Shown in pieces: positions 33,910 to 44,654 of a DNA stretch of 64,000 nt. The position numbers and the translations under genes were made by a program. The DNA comes from Symsagittifera roscoffensis (taxonomy: Eukaryota; Xenacoelomorpha; Acoela; Convolutidae). The stretch lies in the NCBI RefSeq assembly GCF_963678635.1, contig NC_087064.1:35907716-35971715 (forward strand), read 5' to 3'. Under the pieces are notes generated by a model. The model did not search any database, was not told where the DNA came from, and saw nothing but the letters and a program-made list of their open reading frames with translations. Each line of letters begins with the position of its first letter. The first letter of the stretch is position 1.

Positions 33910-35131
33910 GGTTTAAATTGGATAAAGTAGATTGATTAAACGCTGATTGACTTCGCTTCCGTTTATATGTTCTGTCTATCTTACAAATTCCCCTTTTGAT
34001 TCGAAAATAATCAAATACTTCGGTCAAAATTGTCATAAATTTCCGAGTTTTGAATGGGCTCCAAAAACGTGTGCACCAAAGTAGATTTTTGTCTGAATAT
34101 AAAGAGTGTAAAGTGACAATTTAGCTGAGTTTCGATTTCATGATTTGCTTGTGACTGTTCTATGGCGAAATAGATCTTGATGTTTTTGCACCTTACCTGG
34201 CTGAACTAAGCTTGTGGCGGTACTATATGCTATTTAATTAATTAACTAATTAATCTATCCCTTGTAAAACGGTGTTGGATCGGAGTTTTCTCCTCGTCAA
34301 CCGAGTAACCCCAGCAACCGAATGAATCTGGTGTCTTCTACAAGGATACGCCAGCTCTGTTGTCGTTGAATAGTCTATTATTTTCAGCCTCTAGCAACGG
34401 ATAAATTTAATTTTTCAAATATGAACTGTTTTCTCAACCGGTAGAATAGGTTCTTAATTATAGATTTTAAGTTCATCTAAGTTTGATAATTTGTGTTGTA
34501 GTAGCTAAAGAAAAAGACAGGAGGCCGAAGAGCACGGTTTTCCGAAAAACAGTTCTAAGGTTGACCAATTTAGTGTTTTGAGCAATTTTTGAAAGGTTAT
34601 TAAATGGTTTGAGTCTGACCTGTTCGCTTGGTAATATTATGTTTTTCCGGATGTTCTTTCGGCTGAATAGTTTTTCACCTCAAATCTCATAGGTTTTTCT
34701 CCCCTGAATTGCTCATTAGTCTAAGCTAACTACTGCCACCATTTTTTTGGCGACAGATTTTCAGTTCAATTTTGTCGGTTGAGTCGAATGTAGATATTTT
34801 TTAAGCTGTTTTGATTTAGCTGCTTTAAAAGCTGTTTTGATAAGCTCTATCATATATGTAGTTCCTGTTCTTTGAATTTTTTTAAATTGGAACTTTTTAT
34901 TGTTTCCATATTAATCACTAAGTCCCTAAGAACGACTTTTTTTAAAATTATGTTTCGTATTTTGGCTTTTGATTTTTCACCTTGCGCGCAGACAAAAGTG
35001 TTATGAAATCAGGTGATTCTAACAAAAACACAATATCATCTGTCGCTGGACGTTATCACTACTTTCTCTCCTTTTTGATTACTTCTTGCTACTTAGCTAA
35101 CAGCTGCAAAATTGAGGCAGTTCCCATATTT
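33910..35131. other. Intergenic AT-rich sequence
   Basis: No supported gene, RNA or repeat. It contains the run 'attaattaactaattaat' near 34236. Confidence 0.4.
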
Positions 35132-35185
35132 ACACGTGCGACAGCAAGTGTCTTGTAATCGGGAACTAGACTTTTTCCCGTAAAC
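35132..35185. repeat. Hairpin-bearing dispersed motif
   Basis: 'acacgtgcgacagcaagtgt' forms a hairpin and is followed by 'cttgtaatcgg' and 'actagactttttcccgt'. It is one of about a dozen copies between 28 and 57 kb (see findings). Confidence 0.55.
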
Positions 35186-35235
35186 AACTTTTCTTACATC
35201 AAAGTTGATAGATAAATCAATATTTATCAATGCTT

Positions 35236-35276
35236 TAATTCCAAACGTTTTCACCCTTTACTGGCATCATCAGGCA
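35236..35276 (-). ncRNA. Hammerhead-like core, copy 3 (Penelope remnant)
   Basis: Minus strand: CTGATGA (35273-35267), a variable 14-base segment with weak pairing, GAAA (35252-35249), then ACGTTTG. The core and the ACGTTTG tail match copies 1 and 2 although the middle differs, which argues for a diverged family rather than chance. Stem II is poor here. Confidence 0.35.
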
Positions 35277-35649
35277 AACAACAAAACTGAAAAACAAAAC
35301 ACATATGAAGAGTGCAAAAAAACTATGACAAAATAGGTTTACAAAATAGGGTTTTCCGGATAGGGCTGGTAGTTTTTTTCAGAGGTGAAAGCAGAGTTGT
35401 GAAAGATAGTTGGTTTTGACGGTTTTTTGTTTGTAGTTTCACTTTTTCAAGTTTTTATGTTCATGTCTGTGAAAAGAGGCTTTAAGTGAGTCGGCGATAA
35501 TCAAAACAAGTGTGCTCGTAATCAGGGCGAATCCCTTAATGTTTTGACTGCACTTTAAGGCCAATTGAAAAATATTTTGACTGAATAATCCACGAAATAA
35601 TCATTTTTTTTTTCAATTATCCTCCCGCACGCTCCGTAAATTTCGAGGA
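35277..35649. other. Unassigned spacer
   Basis: Non-coding sequence between the hammerhead-like remnant and the 1.52 kb tandem units. No feature recognised. Confidence 0.4.
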
Positions 35650-38600
35650 GTGCATTTAGCGTCACATGTTTTAGTTACACTAAAGTGCGTGCCTCAATTC
35701 AATTTGTAATGCATGAATCTGCTGCTTACGTGTGTTATAATATAAGAACGCAATATTTCGCGCGTTAATGATCCGATTAGCGATTTTAAAACGCCGTATA
35801 TTTTTGTAAAATGATCACAGGTGAAATATCTTTTTAACTTTGAGATCCGGAATACAATATTTTCAAATGCTATAAAAATTTCAGTTAAATGCGCTGAAAT
35901 AAGAAGTCGAAAATTGACTGAACATACTAAATCACCCTAAGCAAAAATATTCCATTCTTTCTTTGAAAGTCCGAAAAAATTGGATGCGTATGTAGATGGT
36001 GTGCTTTGTAATTATATCTCATTTTCGTTTTTTTTTCTGCCTCCACAGCTTTCATTTTGCTGCTTTGCTTGTTTTTTTTTTCAATTCTTAAGCAAGATTT
36101 TTGCTTTTAAGCCTTTATTTTAGCTTAATTTTGTTTTTGAATAATTGAAGTTCTTAAATATGCTGTAAATTGTTTGCAGTTAAGGTAATCCGATTAAAAA
36201 TCTATGGAAGCATTTGCGAAACTGTTTCTTTTTGTTTTTAATTTTAGTAGTTTCGACTCAGTTGAAGGGTAACTACTATCCTGTATTCCACACTAACCTG
36301 TTTTGTTATTGGTTTTTCGACGTGAAATATTGTTCAAAAACTTTTTAGAAAGGAAATTGTTCTTTTTTGTCCGTTTATAAATGTTTAACAACTTTTTAAG
36401 TTCATTGGTGAAGTTTTGTTTCCTGTATTTTTTAAATTCTTTACTATAAGGTTTAGAAAAATTCGTTTTTTTGAATTTCGCATGGTACCAAGTACTATCT
36501 TTTTCTATGTGCTTCATAATTTCTTGTATTTTGCACCGTTTGTTTTGCATTTTTTCAAATGCTGTTTTTTATTGGCTCTTCATTTTAAAATTAAGCGAAT
36601 GAAGTCAAGACATTTATTTGTATCTTGTGATTGTTTTAAAGGAAAACTCGATGAAAGTTTTTAAAGGTCACTTACTGTTTTTTTTTTGCAGTTTGCCTTT
36701 TGAATTCTTTGCAAAATTCAATTCAATTTCTTTTGCTAAATTGAAGTAACATTACACAACACTCTCCATTAACAATTTTATCAATGGTGCGTAAGAAACT
36801 ACCTGAATGAATTTTGTTTTCATAATGGGGCTTTAATTTTCTGATTTCCCCGCGGATTAAAAAAAATTTTCTGATTAAGCCAGCTTTCTATCATTGGGTT
36901 TGCTTGGTAAAAAAATTTGCTAGTAATCAAATTAGTTTTCATCCAGGGAAAGTGTTCGAAGCTTCATTTAGGGCTTTCATGTCAATTTTTTTTTCAAATT
37001 ACGCTTGCGATAGCAAGGGTATTGCAATCGGGTACTAGACTTTTTTCCCGTTAACAACTTTGTCCATAGGACTCACTCCTGGACTCCTTCACATATCCTC
37101 TTTTCAAATTCTCTTTGCAAAACCTACTCCTCTCGGTTGCAAACGTTATGCATGGTTCAAAGAGTGCATTTAGCGTCATAGCGTCTCATGTTTTTTTAGC
37201 TACACTAAATTGCGTGCCTCAATTCAATTTGTAATGCATGAATCTGCTGCTTACGTGTGTTATAATATAAGAATGCAATATTTCGCGCGTTAATGATCCG
37301 ATTAGCGATTTTAAAACGCCGTATATTTTTGTTAAATGATCACAGGTGAAATATCTTTTTAAGTTTGAGATCCGGAATACAATATTTTCAAATGCTATAA
37401 AAATTTCAGTTAAATGCGCTGAAATAAAAAGTCGAAAATTGACTGAACATACTAAAAACACCTTAAGCAAAAATATTCCATTCTTTTTTTGAAATTCCGA
37501 AAAAATTGGATGCATATGTAGATGGTGTGCTTTGTAATTTTATCTCATTTTCGTTTTTTTCTGCCTCCACAGCTTTCATTTTGCTGCTTTGCTCGTTTTT
37601 TCTCAATTCTTAAGCAAAATATTTGCTTTTAAGCCTTTATTTCAGCATAAGTTCGTTTTTGAATAATTGAAGTTCATAAATATGCTGTAAATTGTTTGCA
37701 GTTGAGGTAATCCGATTAAAAATCTATGGAAGCATTTGCGAAAAACTGTTTCTTTTTGTTTTTAATTTTAGTAGTTTCGACTCAGTTTAAGGGTAACTAC
37801 TATCGTATATTCCACACTAACCTTTTTTTTTATTAGTTTTTCGAAGTGAAATGTTGTTCAAAAACTTTTTAGAAAGAAAATTGTTCTCTTTTGTCTGTTT
37901 ATAAATGTTTAACAACTTTTAAATTTCATTGAAGTTTTGTTTCCTGTATTTTTTAAATTCTTTACTATAAGGTTTAGAAAAATTCGTTTTTTTTTAAATT
38001 TGGCATGGTACCAATTATTATCTTTTTCTATGTGCTTCATAAATTCTTTTATTTTGCACCGTTTGTTTTGCATTTTTTCAAATGCTGTTTTTTATTGGCT
38101 CTTCTTTTTAAAATTAAGCGAACGAAGTCAAGACATTTATTCGTATCTTGTGACTTTTTTAAAGGAAATCTCGATGAAAGTTTTTAAAGGTCACTTACTG
38201 TTTTTTTGCAGTTTGCCTTTTGATTTCTTTGCAAAATTCAATTCAATTTCTTTTGCTAAATTGAAGTAACATTACACAACACTCTCCATTAACAATTTTA
38301 TCAATGGTGCGAAAGAAACTACCTGAATGAATTTTGTTTTCATAATGGGGCTTTCATTTTCTGATTTCCCCGCGGATTAAAAAAATTACTGATTTAGCCA
38401 GCTTTCTATCATTGGGTTTGCTTGGTAAAAAAATTTGCTAGTAATCAAATTAGTTCTCATCAAGGGAAAATGTTCGAAGCTTCATTTAGGGCTTTCATGT
38501 CAATTTTTTTCAAATTACCCTTGCGATAGCAAGGGTATTGCAATCGGGTACTAGACTTTTTTCCCGTTAACAACTTTGTCCATAGGACTCACTCCTGGAC

Positions 38601-40190
38601 TCCTTCACATATCCTCTTTTCAAATTCTCTTTGCAAAACCTACTCCTCTCGGTTGCAAACGTTAAGCATGGTTCAAAGAGTGCATTTAGCGTCATAGCGT
38701 CTCATGTTTTTTTAGTTACACTAAATTGCGTGCCTCAATTCAATTTGTAATGCATGAATCTGCTGCTTACGTGTGTTATAATATAAGAACGCAATATTTC
38801 GCGCGTTAATGATCCGATTAGCGATTTTAAAACGCCGTATATTTTTGTAAAATGATCACAGGTGAAATATCTTTTTAACTTTGAGATCCGGAATACAATA
38901 TTTTCAAATGCTATAAAAATTTCAGTTAAATGCGCTGAAATAAGAAGTCGAAAATTGACTGAACATACTAAATCACCCTAAGCAAAAATATTCCATTCTT
39001 TCTTTGAAAGTCCGAAAAAATTGGATGCGTATGTAGATGGTGTGCTTTGTAATTATATCTCATTTTCGTTTTTTTTTCTGCCTCCACAGCTTTCATTTTG
39101 CTGCTTTGCTTGTTTTTTTTTCAATTCTTAAGCAAGATTTTTGCTTTTAAGCCTTTATTTTAGCTTAATTTTGTTTTTGAATAATTGAAGTTCTTAAATA
39201 TGCTGTAAATTGTTTGCAGTTAAGGTAATCCGATTAAAAATCTATGGAAGCATTTGCGAAACTGTTTCTTTTTGTTTTTAATTTTAGTAGTTTCGACTCA
39301 GTTGAAGGGTAACTACTATCCTGTATTCCACACTAACCTGTTTTGTTATTGGTTTTTCGACGTGAAATATTGTTCAAAAACTTTTTAGAAAGGAAATTGT
39401 TCTTTTTTGTCCGTTTATAAATGTTTAACAACTTTTTAAGTTCATTGGTGAAGTTTTGTTTCCTGTATTTTTTAAATTCTTTACTAAAAGGTTCAGATAA
39501 ATTCGTTTTTTTTTGAATTTTGCATAGTACCAAGAACTATCATTTTCTATGGGCTCCATAAATTCTTCTATTTTACACCGTATGTTTTGCTTTTTTTCAA
39601 ATGCTGTTTTTTATTGGCTCTTCTTTTTAAAATTAAGCGAACGAAGTCAAGACATTTATTTGTATCTTGTGACTGTTTTAAAGGAAAACTCGATGAACGT
39701 TTTTAAAGGTCACTTGCTGTTTTTTTTTGCAGTTTACCTTTTGATTTCTTTGCAAAATTCAATTCAATTTCTTTTGCTAAATTGAAGTAACATTACACAA
39801 CACTCTCCATTAACAATTTTATCAATGGTGCGTAAGAAACTACCTGAATGAATTTTGTTTTCATAATGGGGCTTTAATTTTCTGATTTCCCCGCGGATTA
39901 AAAAAAATTTTCCGATTAAGCCAGCTTTCTATCATTGGGTTTGCTTGGTAAAAAAATTTGCTAGTAATCAAATTAGTTTTCATCCAGGGAAAGTGTTCGA
40001 AGCTTCATTTAGGGCTTTCATGTCAATTTTTTTTTCAAATTACGCTTGCGATAGCAAGGGTATTGCAATCGGGTACTAGACTTTTTTTCCCGTAAACAAC
40101 TTTGTCCATAGGACTCACTTCTGGACTCCTTCACAAATCCTCTTTCCTACTCCTCTCAGTTGCAAATGTTAAGCATGGTTCAAATATCGG
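35650..40190. repeat. Three tandem copies of a ~1.52 kb unit
   Basis: Unit starts are near 35650, 37166 and 38680. The landmark 'gtaatgcatgaatctgctgc' falls at 35706, 37231 and 38747, so periods are 1525 and 1516 bp. Each unit ends with the hairpin motif 'cgatagcaagggtattgcaa' (37006, 38523, 40047). Units 1 and 3 share small variants that unit 2 lacks (for example 'aagcaagattttt' against 'aagcaaaatattt'), so unit 3 was copied from or converted by unit 1. No coding frame is conserved across the three. Confidence 0.9.
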
Positions 40191-41873
40191 TGCTTTTCAA
40201 AATTTGCTTTTATGTTGATTGTGATTTTTTCAACTAGATTGGTTAAAGTTATTTTTTTATTTGTTTAGGTCTTTTTTTTGTTTTTTTCAAGAGAAACAGT
40301 TATGTTCGTTTGGATCGCACAAAATGTTGAAAATCTTAATAGAAATTTTAGCTCATGTTTTCCATGACAACAATGTTTTTTTGGGCTTTTTTCGGCTTGA
40401 TAAGTGTCGACCTATATTATATCTGTTTAGTAGCCCCGTATAGCGCCTTACGATGGGTGAAAAAAGTTTGTGTACGTGTCTGTGTTTTGAGGGCGAAGGG
40501 GACGTAATAACTTCTTAGTTGATTTTTTTCTGCTTTTTTCTTTAGCTTTTTTTGGCTTGATAGGTTTTGGCCTATATTACATCGGCTTAGTCGTTTCACG
40601 AGCTGCGTATGTGCTTTGAGGTTGAGGGAGACTTACTAACTTTTTAGTAGTCTTAATTTTTTTTTCGGCTTTGTTTTTATTGTCCTTCTTTTCGGTTTAA
40701 TATGCTTCTGCGTGTGTGTGTTTGTTTGCTTGCTTAAATTTTTTCGGCCTAAAGGGGTTCTGCTAAGGTCTTTCCGGCTTTGTTACCGCGTTATAAGTTT
40801 TCTTTTGATGCTAATGGCACATTTTATTGTCGTGACTCGTTGTTGGTTCAAAGCTAGCCTAATCGATAAATCTAAGTCTCTGTGGCGCGATTCTCAGCTT
40901 CGCCTCTGTGTTTTGTTCAGTTTTTCGGTTTTTGAATGCAACTGTATCTGATTGTGATTCATTTACTTAACTTGAAACTTTCGACTTTTATTGGAAGACC
41001 AACGCGTTTGAAAAACTCTTTGGATAAAAAGGCGTTTTTTGTTGCGGCTGGTTCAATTTTTTCAAGTAGGGTCACGCAACGGCAGCTGCAAATCATTTCC
41101 CAGAAGAGTATAAAGTTTTCGTGAACATAAAATTTGGGTGTCATTTTTTAAAAATAATTGCAAAAAATGAATTGGGTTCCTTTCAGACCCACCCCAAGTT
41201 AATGGTGTCAATATTATAGGTGTAGTTTCTATGAAAAACTAGATACTAGATTTGTTTTGCGGGGCTGACAATTAGGTACTGCGGATTATTACATTGGCAA
41301 CCATTTTATTTCATTGTAGTCTTTGGTGGTGTATAGCTTTTATGGGAAAATTTTTTATATGGGACCTTTTTTCTTGACTCTTTAAAATTGCTTATTATTT
41401 TTGTGGATATTTTTGACTTTTTCTGTGACGTCAATTTTTGCCTAATCATTTTGATCCACGCTGCTCGTTAATTTAGCTGGGCGTAATTGTGGCTATTCAT
41501 TTTTAAGTCCTTGTGAAATAAGTGAGATTTTCTTTTATTCAGTTAGTGTGCTATTTTTAGAAATTGTCATAAAAATGTTTTTTTTTTCGCTCTTTTTTCA
41601 TTTTTCATGGCATGACTTAAGTAGATTGCTTTTGAAATTCGCTCTATGAGCTCAGCTTAAACTGTGTTTTCCTTATCATGCGACGTTTTCGGTATGAACT
41701 CATTTAATTATTGGATAAAGCGATTTCACTCTTTTCGAAAATTTCAACTAGGAATACCCGGCGAAAAGCATTTTTTGCTCAAACAAGAAAAGTTGCCAAA
41801 CTGAAACAGATTTTTGGCTCTTGAAGCCACTTATTCTGTCGAAGATATAGGTGCGTACCTCATTAATGAAATT
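40191..41873. other. AT-rich sequence with one local duplication
   Basis: No gene. Segments at 40385-40510 and 40550-40640 are diverged tandem copies about 165 bp apart ('ggcttgata', 'cctatatta', then 'tttgagg'). Confidence 0.45.
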
Positions 41874-42852
41874 CCTGTTTGATTTATTAAACAGGTATTA
41901 TGAAAACGTTTTTTTTTTTTCCAGATGAGATCTGGTTTTTTTTATTTTTTTTTTTTTATTTTTTTTTTTGAGACGCTTTTTCGAAAAATTCGCTTTCCCA
42001 AAAAACTACCCGTCAGATTCTCATAAAAGTGGTACCAATGGATTCAGTAGCGTTTCACCTACCTGCCTGCATAAAATTTAGGGCAATTTTTACCCTACCC
42101 CACCCCCTACGGTCTTAGAAAAGCTTCACAACTCGGTACTTTTTTCACTTTTTGCCCATTTTTTCGGAAATTTTCGATTTCCTCAAAAACTACCCGTCCA
42201 GATTTGGGATTAAGGGTTTAATCGATAGACCAAGTTGTAGGAAACTCCCATGCACAAGCGGCTGGTCCCTAATTTGCTTAGGGGAAGAGCTATAGACTTA
42301 GGAAAAGTCACTTTTTTGATTTTTTTTTGCCTATTTTTTCGGAAATTATCGATTTCCTCAAAAACTACCCATCCAGATTTGGAATTAAGGGTTTAATCGA
42401 TAGACCAGGTTGTAGGAAACTTTCATGCCCAAGCGGCTGGTCCTTAATTTGTCTCGGGGAAGAGCTGTACACTTAGGAAAAGTTTTTTTAAAAGTTTTTT
42501 GGCATTGGAACAAAGATTCAATATACTTATTGTGTGTATTTTTTAGACAATGGAATCCGCTATGCTTACGTTTTCTCGCTTTTGCTTGGTGCTATTGGCT
42601 TTGTGTTGAGTTTTTTTGTATGGTTCGAAGAAGTCCAACGAGAAGTTGCACGAGTTACGCTAGTTCTCTTTAATCAGGTCGGTTTGTTCCAGAACGTTTT
42701 TGTGATGTCAGTTATAGTCAACATATTATAGTCATATTTGCAATGCTTGGACAAAATTTAATTAATTCGAAAATTAAAGAGTCGTTAGAAAAATGAAAAA
42801 TACTTTATTTCATTAATGTTAGCTGGTTTCAATATTAAAATAATCAAACAGG
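41874..42852. mobile_element. Relic of the intron-forming repeat family, outside the gene
   Basis: Perfect 10 bp inverted ends, CCTGTTTGAT (41874-41883) and ATCAAACAGG (42843-42852), are the same as those of the intron at 57898-59569. Inside are a shared head ('ttgagacgct', 'gcctgcataa') and about three units of a 175-184 bp tandem repeat ('actacccgtccagatttgg' near 42189; related near 42005 and 42364). The right flank reads 'ggcccctag', resembling the minus-strand exon end beside the gene's introns. Confidence 0.65.
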
Positions 42853-43369
42853 TCTCTCCAGCTTTCAGCTGGGCCCCTAGTTTCAGTCGAATTGAAATCA
42901 AAGACTGCTGGTATCGAAGTGAAGCCCTGAATGACAAGACTGCCCTTTATTGTATATTAAACAGTTTTTGCTTCCAAAAACTGATGGATTTTTCAAAAAA
43001 AAATCCATAAAGGTTTGGCGACAGACGCATGTTGAGTAGTAGGCGATGTATTCAATAATATTAATAATATTGATTGATTTTCTATTATTAGCAATTTTCG
43101 GGCTTCAACATACTTCATCAGCTTTTGTTTTTGTCCAAATTGAGAGTTTTGGAGGTTGTTCACTTGCTTTGGAGCAGCTAATGATAGTTGCTACCCCGCA
43201 GTGATAAAAGAGTCTTATGTAACTTGGAAGCGTTGAAAATAGGTATTTTTCTCTGCTCGTGTTTTTAAACGTTCTGTTTAAGCTTTATGCAAAAGCAAGT
43301 GCGAGCTAACGACGGGTTTTCGTTTCAATGGTAGTATCAATGCAATGGTTTCATCTGAGTAGTATCGGC
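42853..43369. other. Unassigned spacer with a weak hammerhead-like match
   Basis: Minus strand 43121-43091 reads CTGATGA, 15 bases, then GAAA, but stem II does not form and ACGTTTG is absent. Nothing else recognised. Confidence 0.3.
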
Positions 43370-43660
43370 GCCAATATTTACTAATTTTGAGGAGGGAGTT
43401 CGCGCCAAAAAAAACGCTGCTATTTTTGGTCAAAATTTTCCAAAAAGTTCCTAAAAATGCCTTTTTTGGCCCGTTTTTTCAAAGTTTTGCACGCGGCGCA
43501 AAAAATTTTGCTAAAACAGGGTCTTTTTAGAGGTCAAAAAATCAATTTGGTTGACCTAAAAGTAAAAAGGGAGGCAAAATGTTTCGCAATTTTTTTTTTT
43601 GAAAATTCGCTTCCCCCCCTCGAGAAAATCCTAGATCCGCCCCTGCTAAGCAGTAAAAAG
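43370..43660 (-). repeat. G-rich dispersed repeat, copy 2 (inverted)
   Basis: Diverged reverse complement of 30165-30510: 'gcgccaatatttactaatttt', 'caatttggttgaccta' and a C-rich border ('ttccccccctcgag') appear in mirrored order. The small open frame here is accidental. Confidence 0.55.
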
Positions 43661-43730
43661 AATTTGAAAAATTTAAAATTGTTAACAAAAGTCTCTAAAT
43701 CCAAAGAGCTTTGATGATGTGTTTTTTCTT

Positions 43731-43785
43731 TACGCTTGGCAAGCGTTATCGAATCAGAATGTAGACTTTTTCCGAACTAGTTTAA
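43731..43785. repeat. Hairpin-bearing dispersed motif, variant
   Basis: 'acgcttggcaagcgttatcg' followed by 'tagactttttccg'; closest to the copy at 53659. Confidence 0.45.
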
Positions 43786-43859
43786 CAAAATCAAGTCGAA
43801 TTACTTGCTCAATCAGCAGACATGCTCAATTTCATTTAAAATAAATTTAACTACTGGGT

Positions 43860-44600
43860 GTATACTAGTTACGATTTTGATAATTTTGGTTTTTTGACCG
43901 TTTTTTGAAACTTTCTGACTTTTCTCGAGAACTACTTTTTGAACCTGGTTTTTTGGGTTCAATCAAAATTAAAGCTTAGGCCAATCACTTCTGCATGAGC
44001 GGCTAAGCCCGTTTTCTTAAACAAAAAGCTTCGATTCTCCAAAATGTCAGCTATTCGATTTGTTGACCGTTTTTAGGTCTTTTCTCGATGACTATGCTGC
44101 CAAATCTGATATCATTGATTTAATTGACAGTTTTTTTACTTCACAGTTTTTTATGCCCAGTTTTTTTTAAATGTTATTGCCTTCAAACAAGTGAAATTCT
44201 TTTCGTGAAATTCACAGTACCAATTCTCAGCTTAAGTGTTCAATCGAGAAATTCGATTTTCGGAGTCTTCTCTTCTTTATAGGCCACTACCTGATTTAAG
44301 CAGAAAAAAGTTGCTGATTTTGGAAAGTCAATTGTTTGAACTTGACCGTTTTTTGAAAACTTTTTGACTTATCTTAAAAATTACCCTATCAAGTCTGAGA
44401 TGAAAAACTCACTCGAGAAAAAGGGGATGCGCGAATTGTTCCTGCAGAAGCCTTTACCTATTTTTTTGTGTTATTTTCTGTGTTAAACAGAAAATTTATG
44501 TCTCTGGAAAAAGTCCAAAGTATAAAAAAATCTTACTCATTTTAGTTACTCTAGTTGACAAACAACTAAGGTTTTGGTCAAAGTCCAATTTTGGAAGTTA
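43860..44600. repeat. Fragment of the ~175 bp intron-repeat family
   Basis: Units with 'tttttgaccgttttttgaaa', 'cgagaactac', 'gggttcaatc' and 'gagcggctaagcc' recur here and at 56620-57060 and 58040-59480. Terminal inverted repeats are not preserved. Confidence 0.55.
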
Positions 44601-44654
44601 TGCATTTCGTCATGCATCAGTATAACCAATTCAAGAAATATTGAATGCGTATGT

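Noticed and set aside
35650-40190. CRISPR-like or centromeric satellite interpretation of the direct repeats
   Set aside because: Units are 1.5 kb, only three copies, with no spacer structure. A local tandem duplication is the simpler reading.
42547-42677. Possible plus-strand exon encoding a hydrophobic helix (YAYVFSLLLGAIGFVLSFFVWF) with a good acceptor
   Set aside because: It lies inside the inverted-repeat-bounded relic 41874-42852, the donor (cag|gtcggt) is weak, and no partner exon is visible. Probably chance.
43091-43121. Fourth hammerhead-like match
   Set aside because: It has CTGATGA and GAAA, but stem II does not pair and ACGTTTG is missing. Not listed as an RNA feature.
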